From Gammaproteobacteria bacterium (GTDB lineage Bacteria; Pseudomonadota; Gammaproteobacteria; Ga0077536), in NCBI GenBank assembly GCA_030429865.1, contig JAUIFX010000007.1:1-49970 (forward strand): a DNA stretch of 49,970 nucleotides. The letters are read 5' to 3'. The translations under genes and the position numbers were made by a program. This document shows, piece after piece, positions 24,307-32,758 of the stretch (the stretch's first letter is position 1; the number at the start of each line of letters is the position of its first letter). The notes under the pieces are model-generated. The model searched no databases, was not told the DNA's origin, and saw nothing but the letters and a program-made list of their open reading frames with translations.

Positions 24307-26805
24307 TCAGGCGTGTCCCGCCGCTTCGGCGGGCGCGCCTGCACGGCGTTCGCGCGCAGCCTGTTCGAGGCGTTCGCCGAGCGTCGGACAGACCGCGACG
24401 GCCGCTTCCACGCCGCGCCGGTCGAGTTCGTAGAGCGCGCACGCGGTCGCCGCGCGGCATGTCGCCGAGCGCGGCGTGTCGTCGAGCAGGGCCATCTCGC
24501 CGAAGAAGTCGCCCGCCATCAAGGTCGCTAGTTCGCCCGCCGCATCACCGGTGCCCGTGTCGGCCAGCACGCGAACCACGCCGCGCCCGATGAAGAACAT
24601 GCTCGTGCCGCGCTCACCGGCGCGCACGATGTCGTCCCCGGCGGCGACCGTGAGCAGGCGCAGGTGCGGCACGATCTCGGCGATCTCGTCAGGCGCGAGA
24701 TCGACGAAGAACGGTACCTTGCGCAGCAGCTCTTCCGGCGCGACCGCGAGTTCGCTGATCGACAGCGCGCCCAGCCGGCGCCGCTCCCGGTCGAACGTCT
24801 CGCCGAGTTCGTCGCTGAGGTTGGCGGGCACCAGCCCGGAGCGTGACAGGCGCTGCACTTCGGATTGCTCGACCTGCAGAATCAGGCGTTCGGCGAGACG
24901 CGTCTGCATGGCCTTGACGAATTCCGGGAACTGCTCGGCCCAGTCGTCGAGCCGGCCGCGCGCGGCGTCGCGCCGCTTGCGATAGGCCTCGCGCACGGGT
25001 GCCATCTGCCGCGCTTCGAAGGCGCCGGAACCGGCCATGCGTGCGAGCGCCTCGTCGACCCGGTCGCAGGCCTGCAGTGCGGCCCAGGCGCGTGCGTAAT
25101 CCCGTGCCACCGCGCGCGTGTGCGCGAGCCGTCCGAAACGGCCGGGCATCCGTGCGAGCCAGGCGAGCAGGCGCCGGGCCGTGGCATCGAGATCCTCGGC
25201 AATCGCCGTCGGCGTGCGCGCGAAGTGACGCAGCTCGTCGAGACGCACGGCCGCGGCATGGTCGAGGGCACGGTAGGTACGTTCGTCGATGTGATAGCGA
25301 CCGTAGAGCTCCCGGTAGGCGGTACGCTCGGTGGCGACGGCGCGCATCCACAGCATGCGCACCGCCTCGTCGTCATCGACCTCCTCGCGCCGCGTGCGCG
25401 CCATGTCCGCGCGCAGCCGGGCGACACGCGCGCGCTGTGCCGCTTCGAGGCGCTCGGCGAGTGCCGCCGAGAAGAGCCCTCCGCCGCGCAGTCCCGGGAT
25501 GCGCTCGGCGGCGACCCGCGCTGCCTCGCTCAGGACCTCGTCGCGGGCCAGCCGGTCGGCGACGCCGGGACGGTCCAGGCCGAGGCGCCGCATGAGCGGC
25601 TCGACGGTGAGGCCCTGCACGATCAGGGTGAACAACACCACGCCCATGACCACCGCGACGAAGGTCTCGGCCCAGGCGAAATCCCGCAGGCTCAACACCA
25701 GCGCCAGCGAGACCGCCCCGCGCAGACCGCCCCAGTACATCACTGTCTGGTAGGCGCCGCTGACCGAGAGGCTCGGGCGCAGCCGCCCGATCAGCGGCAT
25801 CAGTCCGTAAATGGCCAGCGCGCGCGAGAACAGCATGGCGAGAATCGTCAGGCCGAGCACGTCGGCCTGCGCCGCCAGCGCGGCGAAATCGATCGACAAG
25901 CCCATCAGCAGGAAGATGAGCGCGTTGGCCATGAACGCGACGTACGACCAGAAGTGCTCGATGTAGTCGGCGATGCCGGGTTCGATCTTGCCGCGCCCCC
26001 AACTGCCGATGACGAGACCGGCGGCGAGCGTCGCCATCACGCCGGACACGTGGAAGACCTCTTCGGCCACGATGAACGAGAGGTACGCGAGCGTCGTGAG
26101 AATCGAGATCACGATGGCCTGGTTGCCGCGCGCCAGGCCGATCACGCTGCCCGCGACGAAGGCCATCGACGCGCCGGCCACGAGACCGCCGCAGAACGTG
26201 ACGAGGAAATCGCCGACGGCACCCCAGGCGCCCGTACCACCGATGTGGCCGGCCAGCGCCATGCCGAGAAGAATCTTGGTCACCACGATGGCCGCCGCGT
26301 CGTTCAGCAGGCTCTCGCCCTCGACCAGGTCGGTCAGCCGGCGCGGCGCACCGAGCTGGCGGAACAAGGCGATCACCGCGACCGGGTCGGTCGCCGAGAG
26401 AATCGCCCCGAGCACCAGCGCGGCGGCCAGCAGCGCGTCGCCGAACAGCGCGACGAGCGCGCCGATGACGCCCGTCGAGACCAGCAGCCCCGGCACGGCC
26501 AGGGTCAGCACCGGCAGCAGGTTGTCGCGCAGCTCGCGCCAGTCGAGATGCGTGGCCGACTCGAAGATCAGGCTCGGCAGGAAGACGTAGAGAATGAGTT
26601 CGGTGCCGATGTGCAGGTCGAGCACGCGACCGACGCCCGGCGGCAGCAGCGGGGCCAGCTGGGCCAGCGCCATGCCGACCAACACCAGCAAAATCGTGAA
26701 CGGCGCGTGCAGGCGCCGCGCGAGCACCAGCGTGGCCGAGGCCAGCAGCAAGAGGATCGAGATCCCGAGGACCAGGTCGGCCACCGGGTTCTCATGCATC
26801 GTCAT
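24307..26805 (-). CDS. CPA1-family Na+/H+ antiporter with cyclic-nucleotide-binding domain
   Basis: An 832-residue inner-membrane protein in three parts. Residues 1 to about 410 form the 12-13-helix exchanger, with SATDPVAV near 140 and EGESLLNDA near 165 (the ND ion-binding pair of CPA1/NhaP exchangers). Residues about 415-680 are a long charged, helical cytoplasmic region. Residues about 690-815 form a cNMP-binding fold with the phosphate-binding cassette pattern GDFFGEMALLDDTPRSATCRA. Ion exchange may be gated by cAMP or another nucleotide. The start at 26805 has GGGAG six bases before it; ATG at 26799 is an alternative. It is divergent from the acyl-CoA synthetase gene. Confidence 0.9.
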   Translation of the reverse strand: MTMHENPVADLVLGISILLLLASATLVLARRLHAPFTILLVLVGMALAQLAPLLPPGVGRVLDLHIGTELILYVFLPSLIFESATHLDWRELRDNLLPVLTLAVPGLLVSTGVIGALVALFGDALLAAALVLGAILSATDPVAVIALFRQLGAPRRLTDLVEGESLLNDAAAIVVTKILLGMALAGHIGGTGAWGAVGDFLVTFCGGLVAGASMAFVAGSVIGLARGNQAIVISILTTLAYLSFIVAEEVFHVSGVMATLAAGLVIGSWGRGKIEPGIADYIEHFWSYVAFMANALIFLLMGLSIDFAALAAQADVLGLTILAMLFSRALAIYGLMPLIGRLRPSLSVSGAYQTVMYWGGLRGAVSLALVLSLRDFAWAETFVAVVMGVVLFTLIVQGLTVEPLMRRLGLDRPGVADRLARDEVLSEAARVAAERIPGLRGGGLFSAALAERLEAAQRARVARLRADMARTRREEVDDDEAVRMLWMRAVATERTAYRELYGRYHIDERTYRALDHAAAVRLDELRHFARTPTAIAEDLDATARRLLAWLARMPGRFGRLAHTRAVARDYARAWAALQACDRVDEALARMAGSGAFEARQMAPVREAYRKRRDAARGRLDDWAEQFPEFVKAMQTRLAERLILQVEQSEVQRLSRSGLVPANLSDELGETFDRERRRLGALSISELAVAPEELLRKVPFFVDLAPDEIAEIVPHLRLLTVAAGDDIVRAGERGTSMFFIGRGVVRVLADTGTGDAAGELATLMAGDFFGEMALLDDTPRSATCRAATACALYELDRRGVEAAVAVCPTLGERLEQAARERRAGAPAEAAGHA

Positions 26806-27062
26806 GCAGGGCTCCCGGGGCCGCACCGCTGCCGCCCGCCCGCGTAGCCGTTGTTACGCCCATGCCACGCGCTGACACTGCCGGCGGAAACACCGACCGT
26901 GCGGCTGCGCCGCCCGTTGGCGATGCCGCACACGGTTCCGCCTTGTGCGCTCATCTCGCATAAACTGGGCTTTCGGAGGGACGCGCGCCTCGCCTGCGCG
27001 CAAGCACGCGCGCTCGTTCAGCGCACCACCTACGGCAATTCAATTCAGGGGACGGAGACATC

Positions 27063-28688
27063 ATGACGATCAATTTCGCCAAGCTGTGGGAGTCGGTAGC
27101 CGACATCGTGCCGCAGCAGGTCGCGGTGGTCCAGGGCGCGCGTCGCTACACCTGGCGCGAATACGAAGAGCGCGCGGCGCGCCTGGCCGCGGCCTTCGCC
27201 GGTGCCGGTCTCGGCGCCGGCGCCAAGGTCGGCATGTACCTGTACAACTCGCCCGAGTATTGCGAGACCAATTTCGCCGCGCTGAAGATGCGGGCCGTGC
27301 CGGTCAACGTGAACTACCGTTACCTCGACGACGAACTCGCCTACCTGCTCGACAACGCGGACGCGGAGGCGGTGGTCTTCCACACCTCGCTCGGCGACCG
27401 CATCGCCCGCGTCGCGTCACGCCTGCCGAAACTGCGCCTGCTCGTCGCGGTCGACGATGGCCCGGTGCCGGGCACTGCCGCGCTGCCGGACGCGGTCGAG
27501 GCGTACGAGGCGCTGCTCGAACGGCACGCGCCGGCTGCGCGGGTCGCCGCGCAGGGCGACGAAATCTACATGCTCTACACCGGCGGCACGACCGGCATGC
27601 CGAAGGGCGTGATGTATCCCTTCGACGAGTTCACCGGGTTCTTCCTGCAGGGCTACCCGCCGATGATCGGCCTCGAGCCGCCGGCCGACGCCGACGCGCT
27701 GCTCGCCGCCGTCGCGGCACGGCGCGACGCGCCGCCGCTGGTCGCGATGTCGGCGCCGCCATTGATGCACGGCACCGGCTGCTGGCTCGGCATGATGGCG
27801 CCGCACATGATGGGCGGCGCGACGGTGCTGCTCGAAGAGCGAGGCCTCGACGCGGAAGCGCTGTGGGAGAGCGTCTCGCGCGAACGGGTGCAGCACCTGG
27901 TGATCGTCGGCGACGCGTTCGCCCGCCCCCTGCTCGCCGCGCTCGAGGCCCACCCCGGGCGTTGGGATCTCGATTGCCTGCGCCTGATGATTTCCTCCGG
28001 CGCGATGTTCTCGACCGAGGTCAAGCGCGCCCTCATCGAGCACTTGCCGGAACTCACCATCGCCGACCTGCTCGGCTCGACCGAGGGCGGCATGGGCCAG
28101 TCGCTCATGAACCGCCACACCCCCGCAGCCGAAACGGCGCGCTTCGCGCTGTCACCGACGAGCAAGGTCTTCAGTGAGGACGGCCGCGAGATCGCGCCGG
28201 GCTCGGACGAGATCGGCATGGTCGCCAACGGCGGCCTGGTACCCATCGGTTACTACAAGGATCCGGAGAAATCCGCGCGGACGTTCCGCGAGGTCGCCGG
28301 CCAGCGCTACTCGTTTCCGGGCGACATGGCGCGCGTTGCCGCCGACGGCACGCTCGAGCTGCTCGGGCGCGGCTCGAACTGCATCAACACCGGCGGCGAG
28401 AAAGTCTTTCCCGAAGAAGTGGAGGAAGCGCTCAAGCGTCACCCGGCGGTCGCCGACGCGCTCGTCTTCGGCGTGCCCGACGAACGCTTCGGCAATCGCA
28501 TCGTGGCGGTCGCGGCGCTCGTGCCCGGCGGCGACGCCGACGAAGCCTCGCTGATCGCGGCGGTCCATGAGCATCTCGCCGGCTACAAGGCGCCGCGCGC
28601 GGTGCACCTCGTACCGACGGTGCCGCGTGCGCCGAACGGCAAGGCGGACTACCCGGCCGCCCGGACCCTGTTCGAAGCGCGGGGGTGA
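27063..28688 (+). CDS. Acyl-CoA synthetase (FadD-type, ANL superfamily)
   Basis: A 541-residue adenylate-forming ligase that activates a carboxylic acid to its CoA thioester through an acyl-AMP. The P-loop is YTGGTTGMPKGVM near 175-187. The A8 hinge region carries GDMARV and RGSNCINTGGEKVFPEEVEE near 440-460. The catalytic Lys of the A10 motif is in PNGKADY near 528. The TGMPKGVM form and PPLMHGTG segment resemble actinobacterial FadD17/FadD19-type steroid or branched-acid ligases more than E. coli FadD (recalled, not searched). A GGGGACGGAG ribosome binding site lies just upstream. It is the entry-point enzyme for the acyl-CoA catabolic genes scattered over this window. Confidence 0.92.
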   Translation: MTINFAKLWESVADIVPQQVAVVQGARRYTWREYEERAARLAAAFAGAGLGAGAKVGMYLYNSPEYCETNFAALKMRAVPVNVNYRYLDDELAYLLDNADAEAVVFHTSLGDRIARVASRLPKLRLLVAVDDGPVPGTAALPDAVEAYEALLERHAPAARVAAQGDEIYMLYTGGTTGMPKGVMYPFDEFTGFFLQGYPPMIGLEPPADADALLAAVAARRDAPPLVAMSAPPLMHGTGCWLGMMAPHMMGGATVLLEERGLDAEALWESVSRERVQHLVIVGDAFARPLLAALEAHPGRWDLDCLRLMISSGAMFSTEVKRALIEHLPELTIADLLGSTEGGMGQSLMNRHTPAAETARFALSPTSKVFSEDGREIAPGSDEIGMVANGGLVPIGYYKDPEKSARTFREVAGQRYSFPGDMARVAADGTLELLGRGSNCINTGGEKVFPEEVEEALKRHPAVADALVFGVPDERFGNRIVAVAALVPGGDADEASLIAAVHEHLAGYKAPRAVHLVPTVPRAPNGKADYPAARTLFEARG

Positions 28689-28717
28689 ACGGCGGCGAAC
28701 ACCACGGCCGTTCACCC
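28683..28717 (+). terminator. Hairpin overlapping the acyl-CoA synthetase stop
   Basis: GGGTGAACGGC and GCCGTTCACCC form an 11-bp perfect stem with a 13-base loop; the stop codon TGA is inside the 5' arm. There is no T-run afterwards, so it may be a terminator-like or mRNA-stabilising structure. Confidence 0.4.
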
Positions 28718-28804
28718 GGCACCGGGTGGTCGCCGGGCCGCGTTCTTCATTTTCAGTAACATATGGGCCAGAATTAAGAACCAATCTACTCTCGACACCC
28801 GTCC

Positions 28805-29665
28805 ATGACCGGTCTCCTGGCACAGCCCCGGCGCGACGCGCGGCGGTGGCTGAAGCGCCCCCTCGTGATGTGCCTCGTGTTGGTGTGGTCCGCGGCGGGC
28901 GCGCAGGACCAGGTCGGCCTGCGCACCACCGAACCCCTGGAACTCGACCCGGTCATCGAGGCCAGCGGCGTCGATACGACATGGTCAGCGCGGATCGGGA
29001 TCCTCGCCGCCATCGGCCCCGACTACGAGGGTGCCGACGCCTACCGCCTGCGCGCGGTGCCCGCCATGCGCGTGAGCTGGAAGCAGCGCCTCGTGTTCCG
29101 CGGCCGCAGCCTCGAAGCGAACGTGTACCGCGCCCATGGCCTGCGTTTCGGACCGATGATCGGTACGCGCGCCGGGCGCGACGAAGACCGCGACGGCGTG
29201 TTGCGCGGGCTCGGCGACGTCGACCGCGCTTTCGAGGCCGGCCTGTTCGCGCGCTATACGCTCGGGCCCGGCAGCCTGCGCCTGAACGTCCTGCACGACG
29301 TCAGCGGCGCCCACGACGGTCTCGTCGTCGAACTCGGCGGCGGCATCAAGCTGCCGCTCTCGAGCCCCCTGTTCAGCTTGAGCGTGACCAGCACCTGGGC
29401 CAGCCGCGACTACATGCGCACCTACTTCGGCGTCGACGCGGCGCAGGCGCGACGCTCGCGCCTGCCCGCGTTCGCCGCCGGCAGCGGCTTCAAGGACGTA
29501 CGCGTCGGCCTCGGCTCGCGCGTCGACCTGACCCGGCACTGGTCGGCCATCGTCACCCTGGCCTACGAGCGCCTGCTCGGGGACGCGGCGGACGGCCCGC
29601 TGGTCGCCATGCATGGCAATGCCGACCAGGTCTTCGCCGGGCTCGGCGCACTGTACCGCTTCTGA
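28805..29665 (+). CDS. MipA/OmpV family outer-membrane protein
   Basis: A 286-residue beta-barrel protein with an N-terminal export signal (hydrophobic core LVMCLVLVWSAAGA near 21-34). It has the MipA/OmpV features GPDYEGADAYRLRAVP near 70, STWASRDYMRTYFGVDAAQA near 200 and the closing barrel strand GLGALYRF ending in Phe. MipA-type proteins are outer-membrane scaffolds or porin-like barrels, in some bacteria linked to peptidoglycan enzymes or to small-molecule stress; the role here is open. The ATG at 28805 fits the signal peptide but has no good ribosome binding site. The upstream 115 bases are more AT-rich and probably hold its promoter. Confidence 0.85.
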   Translation: MTGLLAQPRRDARRWLKRPLVMCLVLVWSAAGAQDQVGLRTTEPLELDPVIEASGVDTTWSARIGILAAIGPDYEGADAYRLRAVPAMRVSWKQRLVFRGRSLEANVYRAHGLRFGPMIGTRAGRDEDRDGVLRGLGDVDRAFEAGLFARYTLGPGSLRLNVLHDVSGAHDGLVVELGGGIKLPLSSPLFSLSVTSTWASRDYMRTYFGVDAAQARRSRLPAFAAGSGFKDVRVGLGSRVDLTRHWSAIVTLAYERLLGDAADGPLVAMHGNADQVFAGLGALYRF

Positions 29666-29741
29666 GCCCGCTGCCGCCGCACCGCGGCGACGCGAGTTGA
29701 GTACAATCCGCGCTGGCCCGATCACCCGTGCACGCGATGCC

Positions 29742-30674
29742 ATGACCCTGCCCGCCCTGCCCGACTGGACGGCACCCGAACTCGCCGTCACCCGCCCTGC
29801 GCCGGACTGGTTCCATGCCGCCCTGGCCTGGCCGATGGCCTCGCATTTCGTGACAGTCGAAGACTGCCCCATCCATTACCTCGCCTGGGAACCGGCGCGC
29901 GCGCCGCGGCGCGGCGTGCTGCTGGTTCACGGTGGCGGGGCGCACGCGAACTGGTGGCGCTTCATCGCGCCGTTCCTGGCCGAGGATTACGCCGTCGCCG
30001 CGCTCGACCTGTCCGGCATGGGCGACAGCGGGCGCCGCGAGCGCTACGACGCGGCCCAACGCAGCGCGGAGATGCTCGCCGTGATCGCCGATGCCGGGCT
30101 CGGCGAGCGGCCGTTCGTGGTCGGCCACTCCTTCGGCGGTTACCAGCTCATGCGTCTCGCGGCCATCCACGGCGAGGTACTCGGCGGCGCAGTGATCGTC
30201 GATTCGCCGATTCGCCGCCCGGACGATCCGGAGAAACAGACGCCGCGCCGCGTGCTCAGCTTCGAGCGCCATTACCCCGACTTCGAGATCGGCGTCGAGC
30301 GGTTCCGCCTGATGCCGCCGCAGGAATGCGCCAACGACTACATCGTGGAGTTCATCGCGCGCCATTCCATCCGGCAATCGAACGCCGGTTACACCTGGAA
30401 GTTCGACGTCGGCGCGATGGGCGCACGGCGCTGGGAGGAACCCTTCGCCGAGCATTTCGCCAACATGCGCTGCCGGCGTGCGCTCATCTACGGCGACCGC
30501 AGCGTGCTGGTCAGCCGCGAGACCGCTGACTACATGGCGGGGCTGATGGGCGAGGCGGCGCCCGTGTTCGGCGTTCCGGAGGCCCACCACCATCTCATCC
30601 TCGACCAGCCTATCGCCTTCGTCGCCGCGCTGCGCGGCCTGCTCGACGGCTGGCAGCGCAGCGAAGCCGCCTGA
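29742..30674 (+). CDS. Alpha/beta-fold hydrolase
   Basis: A 310-residue hydrolase of the alpha/beta superfamily. The oxyanion HGGGAH motif lies near 66-71, the nucleophile elbow is GHSFGGY (Ser near 130), and the catalytic His is in the C-terminal AHHHLILDQP segment. LIYGDRS provides the likely acid-residue strand. No signal peptide is seen, so it is probably cytosolic. Substrate is not predictable; esters, lactones or C-C bonds are possible. The start at 29742 (MTLPALPDW) removes a 43-residue arginine-rich shadow that overlaps the MipA gene in another frame. It is followed by the NIPSNAP gene after 36 bases, in the same direction. Confidence 0.87.
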   Translation: MTLPALPDWTAPELAVTRPAPDWFHAALAWPMASHFVTVEDCPIHYLAWEPARAPRRGVLLVHGGGAHANWWRFIAPFLAEDYAVAALDLSGMGDSGRRERYDAAQRSAEMLAVIADAGLGERPFVVGHSFGGYQLMRLAAIHGEVLGGAVIVDSPIRRPDDPEKQTPRRVLSFERHYPDFEIGVERFRLMPPQECANDYIVEFIARHSIRQSNAGYTWKFDVGAMGARRWEEPFAEHFANMRCRRALIYGDRSVLVSRETADYMAGLMGEAAPVFGVPEAHHHLILDQPIAFVAALRGLLDGWQRSEAA

Positions 30675-30710
30675 CCCTTACCCCTGATCCCTGCCGCCAG
30701 GAGCCGCCCC

Positions 30711-31034
30711 ATGCCTCTGTACGAAAAACGCACCTATACCGTCATCGTCGGCCGCATGGCCGAGGTCCAGCGCCTGTATGCCGAGCAGGGCTGGCCCGTG
30801 CTCGAAGCCGAGGGCTTCAGCACGCACAACGTCGGCTACTTCGTCAGTGATACGGGCACGCTGCACCAGCTCGTGCACCTGTGGCGCTTCCAAGACGACG
30901 CCGAGCGGCGCGCGTTCTGGCAGCAGCTCTATGCCAGCGAGGCGTTCATGGCCTTCGCGGCGCAGATCCGTCCGCTGATCCAGGCCCAGGACGTCCAGCT
31001 GCTCAACCCGGCGCCGTGGGGTCCGCGGCCCTGA
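30711..31034 (+). CDS. NIPSNAP family protein
   Basis: A 107-residue single-domain protein with a dimeric ferredoxin-like (alpha+beta barrel) fold. The start LYEKRTYTV, the central YFVSDTGTLHQLVHLWRF and DAERRAFWQQLYASEAF match bacterial NIPSNAP proteins. These are common beside catabolic genes; their biochemical role is unknown. An AGGAG ribosome binding site lies upstream. It probably shares a transcript with the alpha/beta hydrolase. Confidence 0.88.
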   Translation: MPLYEKRTYTVIVGRMAEVQRLYAEQGWPVLEAEGFSTHNVGYFVSDTGTLHQLVHLWRFQDDAERRAFWQQLYASEAFMAFAAQIRPLIQAQDVQLLNPAPWGPRP

Positions 31035-31354
31035 GCGGGCACGACCCGAACAGCCACGACCCGAACAGCCATGACCCGGGCGGCGCTGCGCCGCGCGGGC
31101 CCGTTCAGGCCGCGACGCGGGCGCGGCGCAGGCCGGGTCACGCACGGCCTGCGCGGAATGCGTACAATCGGTGACACCGGCATCGCCGCGCCACGCAGGC
31201 GCCGGCGCGGCCGGTTTCGCGCCGGGTTCGCAGCTTCGCCGCGGAGCGATCGCGGCAGCGCCAGGCGGCACGGCCGCCGGCCACACGGCCCCGCCCGGCC
31301 CGCGCCATGGGCGCAGCAACGATTACCGCAACCCGACAGGCCCGCCAGCCCACC
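31035..31354. repeat. Intergenic spacer with a 15-bp tandem repeat at its start
   Basis: CACGACCCGAACAGC occurs at 31040-31054 and 31055-31069 and is followed by a partial third copy (CATGACCCG). The remaining 270 or so bases are very GC-rich, Arg/Ala-coding in all frames, and contain no gene I can support. Any promoter for the next gene should lie in the last part, but I see no clear hexamers. Confidence 0.75.
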
Positions 31355-31801
31355 ATGGACGTCATCCCGCATACCGGCATCGATACGCTGCGCCTGGGCA
31401 GCAGCCGTGAATGCGTGCGCGAACAGCTCGGCGCCCCGGATCGCACCAGCCGCGACTACCACGAGGACGGTGAGATCTCCGAGATCTGGATCTATCGCCT
31501 GATGCGGCTCGAACTCTCGTTCGATTCGGAACACGGCTACCGCTTGTCGCACATCACCTCGTATCACCCCTACACGCTGCTGCGCGGCTTCAACCCCATC
31601 GGCATGGCACCGCGGTTCCTGCTGCAGAAGTATCCGCATCTCGACCTCGACGTCGAACTGACGCCCGAGGAGAGCTATTACACCGACCAGGTGCTCGACC
31701 TGACGTTCGGCGTCGCGCGGGGCAAGGTGGTCAGCGTGACCGTCTTTCCCGAGTACCAGGCCAACGGCGAGGACGTGGTCTGGCCCGAGACGCGGAACTG
31801 A
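31355..31801 (+). CDS. Small conserved-looking hypothetical protein
   Basis: A 148-residue soluble protein without signal peptide or membrane segment. It begins with IPHTGIDTLRLGSSRECVREQLGAP, a 'G-x-x-x-LRLG-x-SR-x-x-VR-x-x-LG-x-P' pattern seen at the start of many small uncharacterised proteins that resemble immunity or SmpA/BamE-like modules. It continues with beta-rich sequence rich in Tyr, Glu and Asp. I do not recognise the family and assign no function. The start at 31355 is chosen because the conserved-looking part begins there; the ribosome binding site is weak, and a start 16 codons upstream is possible. It is convergent with the binding-protein gene at 31825. Confidence 0.65.
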   Translation: MDVIPHTGIDTLRLGSSRECVREQLGAPDRTSRDYHEDGEISEIWIYRLMRLELSFDSEHGYRLSHITSYHPYTLLRGFNPIGMAPRFLLQKYPHLDLDVELTPEESYYTDQVLDLTFGVARGKVVSVTVFPEYQANGEDVVWPETRN

Positions 31802-31824
31802 CTGCTCGCCGCGCGCCGCACACC

Positions 31825-32751
31825 TCAGGGTGCGGCGCCGCGCAAGGCCTCGAGCGCTTCGCGCGTGTAGGTCGCGGCGAACGGCGGGTGCCACGGGATC
31901 CCCCAACCGCGTGCGATGCGTTCGAGCTGACCGTTGGCGGTCAGCGTCGCGAGCGCGTCGTCGACGCGTTCGCGCAGACGCGTGCGGTCGCGCAGCATGG
32001 CGACGTGCAGGTTCCAGCGCAGCGCCACCGGCGGCTCGTAGCCCGGCACCAGGTTGCACGCCGCGTAGCTCGCGTCGCGCAGGCGCAGACCGGTCGCCTG
32101 GGCCATGCGCAGGCGCCAGCCGATCGCGGGCCCCCACAGCAGCGCGGCACCGGCTTCGTGCGTGCGCGCGGCGTCGAAGGCGGCGTTGACCGAAAAATAA
32201 TTGCGCGGTTCGACGCCCGCGGCGAGCAGCGCGAAATGCGCCACGGTCTGCGACTGGATGGCGACCGCCTGGCCGGCGAGGTCGGCGAGCGTGGCCGGCA
32301 CCTGCTCGCGGCAGGCGACGAGTTCGAACGCCGCGCCGTAGTAGGGCTCGCCGAGCACCAGTGCCGGGTGGCCGCGCAGCGTCTCGCCGGGCGGCCCCGG
32401 CACGCTGAACATCGCATCGCAGTCGTCGCGCGCGAGACGCGCGAGCGGCAGGTCCTCCTCGATTTCCTGGATGTTGGCGGCGCGCCCGGTCCACACCGGT
32501 TCGACGCGGTAGCCGATCAGCGCGGCGACCGCGGCGCCGACATCGAGATCGAAGCCGCTGATGCCCCCCTCGCGGTTCGCGTACGGCAGGTTCGCATCGG
32601 TCACGCATACGCGCAGCGCGGCTGCGCGGGTCGCGCCGGGCGAGGCTTCGGCCGCGCGCGCCGCGGCGCCGGCGCCGGACAGCAGCGCGCCGAGCAGCAG
32701 CGCGAGCACGATGCGCGGCCGTGCGCGCCGTGCTGGCCGTGGCGTCTCCAT
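31825..32751 (-). CDS. Periplasmic substrate-binding protein associated with quinoprotein dehydrogenase (XoxJ/MoxJ-like)
   Basis: A 308-residue exported protein with a signal sequence (about 1-34, ending ARA-AE) followed by a family-3-type solute-binding fold: RVCVTDANLPYANREGGISGFDLDVGAAVAAL near 47-80, then Asp/Cys-containing segments and a second lobe. Such proteins lie directly after PQQ-dependent alcohol dehydrogenases and are called 'quinoprotein dehydrogenase-associated' or MoxJ/XoxJ. They are thought to help maturation, cofactor insertion or electron-acceptor docking of the dehydrogenase rather than transport. There are no ABC permease genes beside it. It starts seven bases after the PQQ dehydrogenase stop, so the pair is one operon. 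Confidence 0.85.
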   Translation of the reverse strand: METPRPARRARPRIVLALLLGALLSGAGAAARAAEASPGATRAAALRVCVTDANLPYANREGGISGFDLDVGAAVAALIGYRVEPVWTGRAANIQEIEEDLPLARLARDDCDAMFSVPGPPGETLRGHPALVLGEPYYGAAFELVACREQVPATLADLAGQAVAIQSQTVAHFALLAAGVEPRNYFSVNAAFDAARTHEAGAALLWGPAIGWRLRMAQATGLRLRDASYAACNLVPGYEPPVALRWNLHVAMLRDRTRLRERVDDALATLTANGQLERIARGWGIPWHPPFAATYTREALEALRGAAP

Positions 32752-32758
32752 CCCCGGC

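Noticed and set aside
24865-26847. 660-residue plus-strand ORF
   Set aside because: Antisense to the CPA1 antiporter, whose motifs are unmistakable; the shadow has low-complexity His/Arg/Gln sequence.
31040-31080. CRISPR-like repeat
   Set aside because: Copies are directly adjacent with no spacers and there are no cas genes.
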